Below the pieces are notes generated by a model that saw only the letters and a list, made by a program, of their open reading frames with translations, had not been told where the DNA came from and searched no databases. From assembly GCF_029892045.1 (NCBI RefSeq), contig NZ_CP120367.1, forward strand, positions 806,001-870,000: a stretch of DNA of 64,000 nucleotides, given 5' to 3'. Shown here piece by piece: positions 10,101-18,084 of the stretch. The DNA comes from Sinorhizobium numidicum (lineage in GTDB: Bacteria; Pseudomonadota; Alphaproteobacteria; Rhizobiales; Rhizobiaceae). Position numbers and translations under genes: made by a program. Each line of letters opens with the position of its first letter. Position 1 is the first letter of the stretch.

Positions 10101-10219
10101 GGGTCCTCGGCACGCCCCAGCTTGCCGAAGGCATAGACGCCTGCGGCAGCAAGCAGAATGATGAAGAAAAGGGTGACGGCTCGCTCGCGAACCGCGAGCG
10201 CGGAAAGATTGAAGCTCAT
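7109..10219 (-). CDS. RND multidrug efflux permease (inner-membrane, HAE1-like)
   Basis: A 1036-residue AcrB-family proton antiporter that pumps substrates from the inner membrane or periplasm through a tripartite complex. It has the family topology: an N-terminal helix (VTLFFIILLAAAGVYAF), a large porter loop (WPGATAREMQDLVAEPLEKR), helices 2-6, a second porter loop, and helices 7-12 (LGLAGVVPVLLLFNQPFGFN, LIGGTAVGTVLILLFLPALY). The proton-relay helix carries GLLVDDAIIAIE with the essential Asp pair. The start overlaps the adaptor stop (ATGA, 10216-10219), so the two are coupled. No TolC-type outer-membrane gene is in the window, so the pump probably borrows one encoded elsewhere. Substrates cannot be predicted. 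Confidence 0.93.
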   Translation of the reverse strand: MSFNLSALAVRERAVTLFFIILLAAAGVYAFGKLGRAEDPSFTIKTLTVTAVWPGATAREMQDLVAEPLEKRIQELTWYDRVETITRPGYAFLTVTLKDSTPPTAVEEEFYQARKKLGDEARNLPSGVFGPFVNDEYSDVSFALYALKAKGMPMRELVRRAEVIRQDLLHVPGVKKINILGERPEQIFVEFSYAKLATLGVSAQDIAAALQRQNTVTPAGSIDTRGPQVFIRFDGAYDSVQAIADTPIVAAGRTLKLSDFADVRRGYEDPATYLIRHEGEPAIMLGAVMQQGWNGLELGKALEERSAAIAQTLPLGMTLAKVSDQAVNIDAAVGEFMMKFAMALGVVLLVSLLSLGWRVGIVVALAVPLTLAVVFLIMLETGRFFDRITLGALILALGLLVDDAIIAIEVMVVKMEEGMDRIKAAAYAWSHTAAPMLSGTLVTIIGLMPVGFARSTAGEYAGNIFWVVGFALIVSWIVAVVFTPYLGVKMLPAIKPVEGGHHAIYDTPNYRRLRGLIKFAVRHKFMTCAVVGIALALSVVGMGSVKQQFFPTSDRPEVLVEVRMPEGTSIETTTATVERLERWLQEQPEANIVTSYVGQGAPRFFFAMAPELPDPAFAKIVVLTPDAEAREALKHRLRKAVSQGLAPEAYVRVTQLVFGPYTPFPVEFRVMGPDPEQLYSISEKALDIMRGVPDVRQANRDWGNRTPVLRFIPDQDRLNLIGLSPAEAAQQMQLLLSGIPITQVRENIRNVPVVARSAGESRLDPARLADFSLMSRDGRQVPLDQIGHSEIRFEEPILKRRDRTPVITIRSDINEATQPPEVSQQVMTALQPLIASLPVGYRIEMGGNIEESLKANVALVQIFPAMIAAMLIVIILQVRSLSTMTMVMLTAPLGLAGVVPVLLLFNQPFGFNAILGLIGLAGILMRNTLILTEQIKENQAAGLDDYHAVIEATVQRTRPVILTALAAVLAFIPLTHSVFWGSMAYTLIGGTAVGTVLILLFLPALYAAWFRIKPTADEVHEDPTEEPELRTAMAAE

Positions 10220-11331
10220 TGGTTCGCCGCCTCTGCCTGAAGCCCGGTCCTGACGGGCGCGCCATCCCTGAGGAGATGCGCCCCGAGTGCAACGACCTGA
10301 TCTCCAACCTCAATGCCGGTGATAGACGCAGTTTCTTCACCGAGCCGTTTGATCTGGATTGGAACGAAGCGCACGCTGGAAGAAGCTTGGTCAACAACCC
10401 AAACCCCGGTGCGGCTGCCGTCATTCAACACCGCGCCGACCGGGACCGCGACCTCCGACTGCCTTTCTCCGTTGGGGATTCTGATGGTTACCGTCGAGCC
10501 GAGCGGCGCCGAGGCGGCGTCGCCGTCGAGCACGTAACGCGCTTCATAGGTACGGGTTTGGGGATCGGCAGCATCCGAGATTTGTCGCAGGCGCGTTTTT
10601 CCGCGCCGCCCGTCACTTCCATAGACACTTGCTTCGGCTTCCGACCCAATTGCGGGACGAACGGTTTCGGGAAGCGCGACCAAGGCCTCGCGCGGGCCTG
10701 CGTGCGCCAGTTGAACCACCGTCTGTCCCGCCGCGACGACCTGTCCGGGTTCGCCGAGCGTCGCGATCACCGTTCCGTCCGCATCGGCCACCAGGACCGA
10801 GTAGGTCGCTTCGTTTTCTGCGACTTTGGCTTCCGCTTCCGCGGCGGCAAGCTGCGCCTCAGCCGTATCCAACGCGGCCTTGGCCTGCTCGTAACGTTGT
10901 GGAGTAGCGGCCACCCCGCCTTTGACAAGAGCGGCATAGCGCCTCTCGTCCGCGCTTGCCTGAACAAGGACCGCGCGGGCCGCGGCAACCGCATTGCGCT
11001 TCGCCGTCAGCGCAAGACGTAAATCGGTTTCGTCGATGCGCATCAGAGCTTGCCCCGCCTTGACCTGCTGACCGACGTCGACCACTCGCTCAACGATCTT
11101 GCCCGGCACGCGAAAGCCAAGATTGCTCTGCACCCGGGCGGCGATTGTACCTGTGAAGGCGCGCTCAGCTCTTTCCGGTCTTTTGGCTTCCACCAATTTC
11201 ACAAGTGGTGGCGCGAGGCGGGAGTCTGCGGCCTCCGCATCCCGTCCGGGCGTTTCGAAAACGAACGCAAACGCCGCGCCCCCGGCTGCTGCTAGGAGGC
11301 CAATGGATGTGAGAAGATATTTGCGGTTCAT
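10216..11331 (-). CDS. RND efflux periplasmic adaptor (membrane-fusion protein)
   Basis: A 371-residue HlyD/AcrA-family adaptor linking the RND permease to an outer-membrane channel. It has an N-terminal membrane anchor or signal (YLLTSIGLLAAAGGAAFAFV), a lipoyl half-motif (GKIVERVVDVGQQVKAGQAL), a helical hairpin rich in Ala and Glu (QAKAALDTAEAQLAAAEAEA), the second lipoyl half (ADGTVIATLGEPGQVVAAGQ), a beta-barrel and a membrane-proximal domain. No lipobox Cys is evident. ATG 11331 was preferred to an upstream in-frame start at 11391, which lies inside the likely operator region. It is the first gene of the pump operon and is divergent from the TetR gene at 11430. Confidence 0.92.
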   Translation of the reverse strand: MNRKYLLTSIGLLAAAGGAAFAFVFETPGRDAEAADSRLAPPLVKLVEAKRPERAERAFTGTIAARVQSNLGFRVPGKIVERVVDVGQQVKAGQALMRIDETDLRLALTAKRNAVAAARAVLVQASADERRYAALVKGGVAATPQRYEQAKAALDTAEAQLAAAEAEAKVAENEATYSVLVADADGTVIATLGEPGQVVAAGQTVVQLAHAGPREALVALPETVRPAIGSEAEASVYGSDGRRGKTRLRQISDAADPQTRTYEARYVLDGDAASAPLGSTVTIRIPNGERQSEVAVPVGAVLNDGSRTGVWVVDQASSSVRFVPIQIKRLGEETASITGIEVGDQVVALGAHLLRDGAPVRTGLQAEAANQ

Positions 11332-11364
11332 TGCAGTTAACCCTTGCTGACGGGCGTTGCCTTT

Positions 11365-11388
11365 ATTAGATTGCGATATAAATCTAAT
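11365..11388. promoter_or_regulatory. Candidate TetR operator between adaptor and TetR genes
   Basis: A perfect 8-base inverted repeat, ATTAGATT (11365-11372) and AATCTAAT (11381-11388), separated by eight bases. A further half-site, AATCTAATC, lies at 11410-11418, just before the ribosome site of the TetR gene. Size, symmetry and position between divergent promoters fit a TetR operator that would repress both the pump and the regulator. Confidence 0.6.
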
Positions 11389-11429
11389 CATGCTATAGAT
11401 GTCAAGTGAAATCTAATCGGAGGTCGATT

Positions 11430-12017
11430 ATGAGAGTTAGCCGCGCACAGGCGGAAGCAAATCGCGAAGCGGTCATCAACGCAGCGAGCCGGCTTTTTCG
11501 AGAGCACGGCTTTGATGGCATCGGGCTGAAGGATCTGATGAAGGGCGCCGGCCTGACCCAGGGTGGATTCTACAAGCAGTTCGAATCCAAGGACGATCTT
11601 GCGGCACAGGCGTCAAGGCGAGCGATGGAGCACGCGACCCGCAGATGGTCGGCTGTTGCTGCCGCAAGCCCTGATCCCCTTGAGGCCGTTATTGAGCTCT
11701 ACCTTTCTCTGGGACATCGCGAAGAGAAGAGCGCCGGTTGTCCGTTGGTGGCGCTTGGCGCTGATGCGGCGCGTCAAAGCGAGGAGGTGAGAGCTCCATT
11801 CCAGGATGGCGTTCAAGCTCATCTTCAAATTCTCGACGAATTGATGCCGGAGGCCGAAAGCCCGAATACCTACGGCAAAGCCATGGCGATGCTGTCGCTC
11901 ATGGTGGGTGCCGTGACGATCTCTCGTATCTTGAACGACGAAGAGATGTCGCAGCGGTTTCTCAACGCGGCTGCCGACGAAGCTCGGCGGATTGCGGCCT
12001 CCGCCGGGAAAGCATGA
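11430..12017 (+). CDS. TetR family regulator of the RND pump (inferred)
   Basis: A 195-residue TetR protein. The DNA-binding domain spans about residues 10-60 (REAVINAASRLFREHGFDGI, then LKDLMKGAGLTQGGFYKQFE). The C-terminal domain has SAGCPLVALGADAARQS, a Cys-containing stretch seen in a TetR subgroup. ATG 11430 follows GGAGGTCGATT; a start at 11406 lacks such a site. Divergent from the adaptor gene, with a palindromic operator candidate in the 98-base gap, it is the likely local repressor of the pump. Inducer unknown. Confidence 0.88.
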   Translation: MRVSRAQAEANREAVINAASRLFREHGFDGIGLKDLMKGAGLTQGGFYKQFESKDDLAAQASRRAMEHATRRWSAVAAASPDPLEAVIELYLSLGHREEKSAGCPLVALGADAARQSEEVRAPFQDGVQAHLQILDELMPEAESPNTYGKAMAMLSLMVGAVTISRILNDEEMSQRFLNAAADEARRIAASAGKA

Positions 12018-12138
12018 GATTCCCGCCATCCCCGTCGCGGCGTCGCAGCTGTAGGCGCTCCGACACAATCCTTGATTTCTCACGATCACCCACCGCAGTC
12101 TCGCGGACGGATCCAACAAAATGATAACTGGAGAACAC

Positions 12139-13437
12139 ATGCGCCGTATCGTTGTTACAGGCATGGGAGCAGTTAGCCCCCTCGGAGCCAATGTGGCGAC
12201 GTCCTGGTCTCGACTCTTGTCTGGTCGTTCGGGCATCGGACGGCTTCCGGACGATGTGGTGGGGGACCTGCCGGCGAAGGTCGGTGGAACGGTTCCCTCC
12301 TTCGAAGAAGACCCCGAGGCGGGCTTCGATCCGAATACCGTCTTTGCTCCAAAGGATCAGCGCAAGGTCGATCGGTTCATTCTCTTCGCGCTGGCGGCGG
12401 CGGAAGAGGCGCTTGCTCAGGCGAGATGGAAGCCGGTCTCGGAAGCTGATCGGGCTCGCACCGCGACGATCATCGCTTCGGGCATCGGCGGGTTCCCCGC
12501 CATAACGGAAGCGGTGCGAACGGTTGATCAGCGTGGTGTCAGGCGTCTTTCACCGTTCACGGTGCCATCTTTCCTGGTGAACCTGGCAGCGGGTCAAATC
12601 TCCATCCGCTACGGCTTCAAGGGTCCACTCGGCGCGCCGGTGACGGCGTGTGCGGCCGGCATTCAGGCGATCGGCGATGCGGCTCGTCTTATCCGCGCGA
12701 ATGAAGCCGACATCGCGGTGTGCGGCGGAACGGAAGCATGCATGAATATCGTCAGCCTCGGTGGTTTTGCCGCGGCACGCTCTCTTTCGACCGGCTTCAA
12801 TGAAACACCTGATCGGGCCTCGCGCCCCTTCGACATGTTGCGCGATGGCTTCGTCATGGGCGAAGGCGCCGGCATCCTGGTTATCGAGGCCTTGAGCCAT
12901 GCGCTCGCGCGTGGCGCGAAACCGCTCGCCGAGCTCGTCGGCTACGGCACGACGGCGGACGCTCACCACGTCACTTCCGGTCCCGAGGACGGCGACGGTG
13001 CGCGCCGGGCGATGGAGATCGCGATTGCCCAGGCCGGAATTTCACCGCGTGAGATTCGCCACCTCAATGCGCACGCGACCTCGACGCCAGTCGGCGACTT
13101 GGGAGAAATCGCGGCGATCAAGAGGGTCTTCGGCGCAGAGTTCAGCGTGGCTGTCAGCGGAACGAAGTCGGCGACCGGACACCTGCTCGGAGCTGCCGGC
13201 GGGCTTGAAGCCATCTTCACAATCCTGGCGCTCAGGGATCAGGTGGCACCGCCAACTCTCAATTTGAGCGCGCCTGATCCGGCCGGCGACGGAATAGACT
13301 TCGTTGCAAACCAGGCCCGGCCAGTGGAGATGGACTACGCGATCTCCAATGGCTTCGGCTTCGGAGGAGTCAACGCGAGCGCGGTGTTCCGGCGCTCAAC
13401 GGACAAGCCGATCGGCGCCGGAGAGTCCCGTGACTGA
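12139..13437 (+). CDS. fabF: Beta-ketoacyl-ACP synthase II-like (FabF family)
   Basis: A 432-residue thiolase-fold condensing enzyme that elongates acyl-ACP with malonyl-ACP. The catalytic triad is intact: Cys171 (VTACAAGIQAIGDA), His312 (LNAHATSTPVGD) and His348 (SATGHLLGAAGG). The GFGFGGVNAS glycine-rich end is present. Length fits FabF (~410-430). ATG 12139 follows CTGGAGAACAC; the in-frame ATG at 12121 is less well placed. No acyl-carrier or acyltransferase gene adjoins it, so this is a stand-alone paralogue. It could serve a special acyl chain (as NodE does) rather than housekeeping synthesis; I cannot tell which. Confidence 0.9.
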   Translation: MRRIVVTGMGAVSPLGANVATSWSRLLSGRSGIGRLPDDVVGDLPAKVGGTVPSFEEDPEAGFDPNTVFAPKDQRKVDRFILFALAAAEEALAQARWKPVSEADRARTATIIASGIGGFPAITEAVRTVDQRGVRRLSPFTVPSFLVNLAAGQISIRYGFKGPLGAPVTACAAGIQAIGDAARLIRANEADIAVCGGTEACMNIVSLGGFAAARSLSTGFNETPDRASRPFDMLRDGFVMGEGAGILVIEALSHALARGAKPLAELVGYGTTADAHHVTSGPEDGDGARRAMEIAIAQAGISPREIRHLNAHATSTPVGDLGEIAAIKRVFGAEFSVAVSGTKSATGHLLGAAGGLEAIFTILALRDQVAPPTLNLSAPDPAGDGIDFVANQARPVEMDYAISNGFGFGGVNASAVFRRSTDKPIGAGESRD

Positions 13438-13467
13438 AGGCATGCCCGGGCAGACGGGGCATCTCGA

Positions 13468-13767
13468 CGTATCGCCATTCCAGTCGCGGGTGACCCGAAG
13501 GCGAAGGCCACTGTCATGGAACTCGTAGAGGCCAGCGGTTTTAACGCGCTGGACTCTGGAAGTCTCAGCGACTCCTGGCGTCAGCAGCCTGGTACCCCCG
13601 CCTATTGCACGGAACTGAAGACGAGCGAGCTGAAATCGGCGCTGCAATCGGCCGACCGGTCTCGCGCGCCCGGTAATCGCGACGCCCTCCTCAGGGAATT
13701 CATGGCAGCCGGCGGCAACCTGACCCACGACGAAATCGTCGCCCGCAACCGGGCGGTGACTGTGTGA
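13468..13767 (+). pseudogene. C-terminal remnant of an NADP/F420-type oxidoreductase
   Basis: From 13468 the frame reads IPVAGDPKAKATVMELV, then GFNALDSGSLSDSWRQQPGT and PAYCTEL. This is the characteristic second half of dinucleotide-binding reductases annotated as NADPH-dependent F420 reductase-like. The Rossmann half with the GxGxxG motif is missing, and no suitable start exists before the ATG at 13516. It follows fabF by 30 bases, so it is a truncated gene left by a deletion. An 83-residue product from 13516 is possible but would lack the cofactor site. Confidence 0.6.
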
Positions 13768-14081
13768 TCGGCGAAGCCTAAAATTGCTGCAAGGATAGAC
13801 GAACGTCCACATCGCTTCCCGATCGCGGCAATAGACTAGCGAACTCCCGACGAGACCAAAGCGAATGATGTGGACAAACGTCCGAAGCAATCGCGAGGCG
13901 CAAAGACCGAAAAGGAGGAGACCATAACGCCAGCGGCATCGCCCGAAGGCATACAGTCCAAGCTCGCCGGCGGTCGCCTTCACCTGGGAAAGAAACACCC
14001 GGTAGCTCATTTTGGTAGGAGGCGCCGCGGTACAGCGCCCGCCTCCACTCGGCTCAATCTGCAACTATGTTAGAGAGATCG
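13768..14081. other. Intergenic, nothing recognised
   Basis: About 310 bases between the reductase remnant and the convergent Cys-rich protein gene. A GTG-started frame at 13870 (67 codons) and minus-strand frames lack ribosome sites and family resemblance. Confidence 0.4.
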
Positions 14082-14849
14082 TTACTCCATACGGCAAGCG
14101 CCGCTACGGAGTTGATACGGCCGGTTGCACTCCCAGGCGTTACCGGAAGAATCGAGATGCGCGTTCTCAGGCAGCTTGATTTGCGAACATGTCGCTCCCT
14201 TCGTTTCAAAGCCTCGGTCACATTTCCATTTCTGACCGTAGGATGTCTCCACGAAGAATGCGTTGTTAGGAATCTCTACGGCAACACAGGCCTGGTCCTG
14301 CTGTTCAAAACCGCGCTCGCATTTCCATTCGTTCCCGCTGGTCGTCAGATAAGCATGGTCGGGAACGATCACTGCGACGCACTTGCGTTCGACAATCTGA
14401 TAACCTCGTTCACATTCCCACCCCTCATCATACGTCGACTCCGTCAGAAATGCGTTGTCCGGCACCTTGATAAGCTCGCATCCCCGGTCGTTTTGGCGAT
14501 ATCCGCGCATGCAGTGCCAACGATCGCCATAGAATGGATCAAGATACGCATTGGCAGGCACCTGAACGGTAAGGCACTCGTTGCCCCTTTCAACGAATCC
14601 GTAGTGGCATTCCCAGCCCTTACCATAAGACTCGTTCGTCAGGAACGCGTGGTCGGGAGACTTTACCGCGAGGCAAGAATCGCCCTCCTTTTGGAATCCA
14701 CGATTGCACTCCCAGCCTGATCCGAAGCGGTTCGCTTCGGCATTAGCAGGCACCGGCGGTGTCGCTTGGCCAAATGCATTCGGGCTGAATAACAGTATCG
14801 CACATAGAAGCATCGGCAGAGCCAATGCAGGGCGGTATGTTTGGGCCAT
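14082..14849 (-). CDS. Secreted Cys-rich repeat protein (seven ~30-residue modules)
   Basis: A 255-residue protein with a signal peptide (LALPMLLCAILLFSPNAFGQ, cleavage likely after AFGQA). The mature part is seven modules of 28-33 residues with the pattern (N/D)(N/H)A(Y/F)L, then G..W.C.RG(F/Y), a short polar stretch, C, and ..V.(V/I)P. Each module has two Cys, so 14 in all, which suggests one disulfide per module in the periplasm or outside the cell. ATG 14849 follows ACCGGAGATAAAGAC. I do not recognise a characterised family. A ligand-binding or envelope role is a guess from the repeats and the Trp/Gly/Cys content. Confidence 0.82.
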   Translation of the reverse strand: MAQTYRPALALPMLLCAILLFSPNAFGQATPPVPANAEANRFGSGWECNRGFQKEGDSCLAVKSPDHAFLTNESYGKGWECHYGFVERGNECLTVQVPANAYLDPFYGDRWHCMRGYRQNDRGCELIKVPDNAFLTESTYDEGWECERGYQIVERKCVAVIVPDHAYLTTSGNEWKCERGFEQQDQACVAVEIPNNAFFVETSYGQKWKCDRGFETKGATCSQIKLPENAHLDSSGNAWECNRPYQLRSGACRME

Positions 14850-14949
14850 GTCTTTATCTCCGGTTGAGCCTTTGCGCCGCTATCTCGAGGTATAATCATG
14901 TGTTTGGAGATACTCGGTCGATGAATGGGAAACGCGATGGCTCGTTGCT

Positions 14950-15162
14950 CTAGCGAGGGCGGGAGCGTCTTTTCGCAGCTCGTGCGGAAGCAATACCGTC
15001 AAGCCACATACTCGCAGCCGTGCGCGGTAGATCCTGGAGCGTTACGGGTCGGATAGCCTGCCTTGGACACTTTTCCAAATCCCATCCGTTTTCGGGGTGG
15101 GCATTGACAAGCATCTTTTGGAAATACAGCAGGATGGCAGGATGCGAGGAGCGGGAAGACAT
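14950..15162 (-). CDS. Small hypothetical protein, 70 residues
   Basis: The start has a strong ribosome site (AAAAAGGAGGGCGCC then ATG). The product is basic at its C-terminus (AAKRRSRPR) and contains HPAILLYFQKMLVNAHPENG; no membrane segment or known motif is seen. It sits in a stretch of small minus-strand genes with equally good ribosome sites. Function unknown. Confidence 0.55.
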   Translation of the reverse strand: MSSRSSHPAILLYFQKMLVNAHPENGWDLEKCPRQAIRPVTLQDLPRTAASMWLDGIASARAAKRRSRPR

Positions 15163-15415
15163 GGCGCCCTCCTTTTTGTCGGGGGGCTAGGGCTCGCGAT
15201 AGGTCCCTCAGGCGGCAGCGCCCTTACCAGTTGCGGCCGACGTGGCACCATGAACCTCATTTCCCTGTTTAGCAAGGACACCCTGGATTTCTGCCCGACC
15301 CAGAGGACCGCGAATTGTACACCTCAAGAGCCACGTTTTTCAGCCTCTACGGCCAGCCGATCCCCCAGCTCAGTCGGCTGCTTGCGCACACTTGATTGTG
15401 AGCGTTTCCAGCCTC

Positions 15416-15568
15416 CTATTGGCTACACTCCAGCACATCGAAAGGGAACTGCCGATAAGTCTCACGGTCCGTTGCCTGCGTGTGCTCAGGCTCGATGATG
15501 TTCGGCGAGCCACCTTCGGATCTCCATGCGCTGATGGCGAGCGCTTGCTCTTCGTGTTTACTTTTCAT
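15416..15568 (-). CDS. Small protein, 50 residues, with ALAIS.W..EGG.P motif
   Basis: The ATG at 15568 follows an excellent ribosome site (AGAGGAGGACTACAG). The product begins MKSKHEEQALAISAWRSEGG and ends at TAG 15416. The ALAISxWxxEGGxP motif recurs in the 107-residue protein at 18374-18697 and is reminiscent of DUF2934-type proteins, whose core is a RAYxLWExxGRP helix. It is cytoplasmic by composition. Function is unknown; the shared motif and start signal argue that it is real despite its size. Confidence 0.6.
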   Translation of the reverse strand: MKSKHEEQALAISAWRSEGGSPNIIEPEHTQATDRETYRQFPFDVLECSQ

Positions 15569-16347
15569 CTGTAGTCCTCCTCTGGGCCTGTCGCCCCTCT
15601 GGGCCCGTCGCCTGTGCCACGACTGGTGATGCTCTTTAGTGGTGGGGCGGCATGCGCCATTCCATTGGCTCCAGATTGTCTTCGGTGGATGCGATATTGA
15701 GGCGAGTTATCCCTCAACCGGAGCTTTGCGGTGATGCGATAGGTTTCGGCTCAGTGAGACATTTCGTCGATCTCTGAGGCGAACGGGTACGCGATGATGG
15801 CGCATGTAATTGCCTTCACGACGTGGGCGAGGGTGAGATTTTGTGTTGGTGGCGATCAGCTGCGATTAGGCGGTGAAGCTCCTCACCTCAGGATTTATCG
15901 CTACCAGACGCATTCGATATTTGTTTTCGGCCGTGGCCGGAAGCTTAATGAAGATTGTCACGCGGCGATAGGCGGGCCATGAGAGGCCTTCTACTGCCTC
16001 TGACGCAGCAATATTCAACATGGTTGCAGAACTATATTAAACATATATGTGATTAATGAGACGATACTAAGATTTGCTAATTTAATATCTGGTCTCCGCA
16101 CAAAAAAGTCTCCTGATAAAATGTTTATTTCTACATGCGTTATGATGCGCCGCCGAAAAATGTAATTTTCTACAAAAAAATATCCATGACTAGTTGTTGT
16201 AATAATTTCTTGGAAAAACATAACAATTGGATGTTTACATTAATTCCTTTAAAGCGCACTGTAATAAATCTGGATTGCTATTGGCTCATGGTCCGAGCGC
16301 GGGCCTGCAACGATCCCGATAATCACCTGATTAAAGGGAATTAAATC
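15569..16347. other. Gene-poor gap with a small-gene remnant and an AT-rich block
   Basis: Holds an imperfect tandem GGGCC(T/C)GTCGCC at ~15591-15615. On the minus strand at ~15740-15640 a frame reads AETYRITAKLRL then NSPQYRIHR, resembling the 110-residue protein at 19072-19404 but interrupted by stops, so it is a decayed paralogue. From ~16010 to ~16270 the DNA is strikingly AT-rich against its surroundings. It precedes the membrane-protein gene at 16348 and may carry its promoter. Confidence 0.5.
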
Positions 16348-16689
16348 ATGACACTCGATCAAATTCTTGAACGGACAAAACCCTACGCGATTGGTTTAGT
16401 CGTTGGGCTTATCGCCGCGCCGATCATCGGTTTCAATGCTGGATGGATTACCACCACGACTGCTAGCACTGAGGCGGTAGAGACGGCCAGAGTGGATGCG
16501 CTTGCGGGGATGTGTTCAACCGCGGCAGGCCGAATGGCTACTGCCAGGAGCGCCGACCTCGCAACATTTAAGGGCTACGACAACCGTGCGAAGCGTGACG
16601 AACTCGTAGCGGCCATTATGGCCGATATCCAAGTTCCAGCGGACGTCCTCGGCAAGGTCAGCACGAGCTGCAGCCGCTCACTGTCCTGA
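16348..16689 (+). CDS. Small membrane-anchored hypothetical protein
   Basis: A 113-residue protein with one N-terminal transmembrane helix (YAIGLVVGLIAAPIIGFNAG) followed by a Thr-rich linker and a soluble tail containing two Cys (MCSTAAGRM and STSCSRS). AAAGGGAATTAAATC precedes the ATG. It is likely anchored in the inner membrane with the tail in the periplasm. It is typical of small uncharacterised rhizobial proteins and is followed 57 bases later by another small membrane protein, possibly co-transcribed. Confidence 0.7.
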   Translation: MTLDQILERTKPYAIGLVVGLIAAPIIGFNAGWITTTTASTEAVETARVDALAGMCSTAAGRMATARSADLATFKGYDNRAKRDELVAAIMADIQVPADVLGKVSTSCSRSLS

Positions 16690-16746
16690 GGCGTAGCCGA
16701 CGTCGTGCATTGGGCATCTCAACCAGACGAAAATTAGGAGGTCGCT

Positions 16747-16869
16747 ATGAAAAGCTTCATTCCCGCCAGCTTCTATACCTACGATTTCTCGCGCCTGTTC
16801 GTATCGCTTGCGTTTACTCTGGCGATTGCTGTGATTGTCTATTCGTTCCTGTTCGGGAGCATCCTGTAG
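16747..16869 (+). CDS. Single-helix membrane miniprotein, 40 residues
   Basis: An ORF with a textbook ribosome site (TTAGGAGGTCGCT then ATG). The product starts MKSFIPASFYTYDFSRLF and continues as one hydrophobic helix (VSLAFTLAIAVIVYSFLFGS). It ends at TAG 16867-16869. It lies 57 bases after the 113-residue membrane protein on the same strand. Function unknown; a regulatory or stabilising partner of a membrane complex is a common role for such proteins, but there is no direct evidence here. Confidence 0.65.
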   Translation: MKSFIPASFYTYDFSRLFVSLAFTLAIAVIVYSFLFGSIL

Positions 16870-17271
16870 TCGTCTGATCATGCGTACATCAGCCCTATTA
16901 ACCCGGAAAGTATCCTGGACGGACATGCGCGATGCAGCGCCTTGAGCGGAAACCGATAAGTTATCCCGACATTTGCTCTTCTGGGCGAGCTGAATGGGCT
17001 CGCCCAGGGAAGAGTAGGTCTTAAGACCGCGGGCATCTCCTATAAGGCAAGAAACCACGACGACCACGCTGTGTTGGCGAGGCCCAGCGCGAAGAGCGTG
17101 CGGAGCACCAGAACAATCCCCGCCGCAGCCTCGATGCGGAGGAACCAGACGAACGGCTTAGCAAGCCGATCTGCCGGTTCTCTCTGGGAAGCGTGAGCGG
17201 CTGGTGTTCATTCGGCAAACCGTTCCTGCACTGCGATCACTGCGATCGCGACGGGCAAGTGTTCCCTTTGG
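16870..17271. other. Intergenic; possible gene remnant
   Basis: On the minus strand at ~17190-17042 a frame open from a stop reads PFVWFLRIEAAAGIVLVLRT then LFALGLANTAW and ends ..FLAL, a membrane-helix-like sequence without a usable start codon. It may be the tail of a lost gene. Nothing else is recognisable. Confidence 0.35.
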
Positions 17272-18084
17272 CTATCGCAAGGTCGGCACCTCATAAGTCC
17301 ACACTCGGAACGACTTCAGGACGTGCGGGCCGAACGAGTTGATGAGCGGGACATCGGCCGCGTCACGGCCGCGCGCAACCACGATCCGGCCGACTCGCGG
17401 CGTATTGTTGCGCGGATCGAACGTGTGCCATCCACCGTCCAGGAAGACCTCGATCCAGGCACTGAAATCCATCGGATCGACGACCGGGACGCCTATGTCG
17501 CCGAGATGACCGTTGATATAGCGTGAGGGAATGTTGAGGCAGCGGCAGAGCGTGACGGCAAGATGCGCGAAGTCGCGGCAGACACCGACGCGCTCATGAA
17601 AGACCTCGTAGGCCGTCCGTGTCGACCGGGCGTGCATGTAGTCGAAGCGAATATGGTCATGGACGAAATCGCAGATCGCTTGCACGCGACCCCAACCGGG
17701 TTCGATCGCGCCGAACATGTCCCAAGCGCTCTGGCTGAGACGGTCGGTTTCGCAATAGCGGCTGCCCATGAGATAGGCGAGGCAATCGTCCGGCAACTCC
17801 GGCACCGTGAGTTCCCGGGCGGCTGGCAGCACTTTGTCCGGCTTGCCGTCGTCCTCTATCGTGGCATCGCCCCATATCGTCAGGTCGCCCGCCGGTGCGA
17901 CAAACCGCCGGCATCGGTTGCCGAAGAGATCACGATAGGTCGACGTCGGCACGTCTGGCGCGGTGAATGTCGTTTCAGGGACCCGAATATCCGCCGCGCG
18001 ATGCTCGTGGACCGACAGCAGGCATACCAACGCGGTCGGTTGCTGGCAGTTCAGCGTGATCTCATAACCGTAGCGGATCAGCAT
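17272..18084 (-). CDS. Transglutaminase-like cysteine peptidase family protein
   Basis: A 270-residue protein with an N-terminal beta-rich region and a C-terminal transglutaminase-like core. The catalytic Cys lies in ERVGVCRDFAHLAVTLCRCL, followed by NIPSRYINGH. The His-side motif reads MDFSAWIEVFLDGGWHTFDP with a conserved Asp in TFDPRNN; Ser occupies the place where many family members carry the His, so activity is uncertain. There is no signal peptide. It follows the DUF1488 gene with a 7-base overlap, so they form an operon with the small genes upstream. Rhizobial homologues are mostly uncharacterised, and the substrate cannot be inferred. Confidence 0.85.
   Translation of the reverse strand: MLIRYGYEITLNCQQPTALVCLLSVHEHRAADIRVPETTFTAPDVPTSTYRDLFGNRCRRFVAPAGDLTIWGDATIEDDGKPDKVLPAARELTVPELPDDCLAYLMGSRYCETDRLSQSAWDMFGAIEPGWGRVQAICDFVHDHIRFDYMHARSTRTAYEVFHERVGVCRDFAHLAVTLCRCLNIPSRYINGHLGDIGVPVVDPMDFSAWIEVFLDGGWHTFDPRNNTPRVGRIVVARGRDAADVPLINSFGPHVLKSFRVWTYEVPTLR

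Noticed and set aside
13396..14064. A 222-codon minus-strand frame
   Set aside because: It overlaps the reductase remnant, whose plus-strand reading is recognisable, and shows no family resemblance.
13870..14073. GTG-started 67-codon frame
   Set aside because: No ribosome site and no resemblance; an AAGGAGGAG string inside it is not followed by a start codon at proper spacing.
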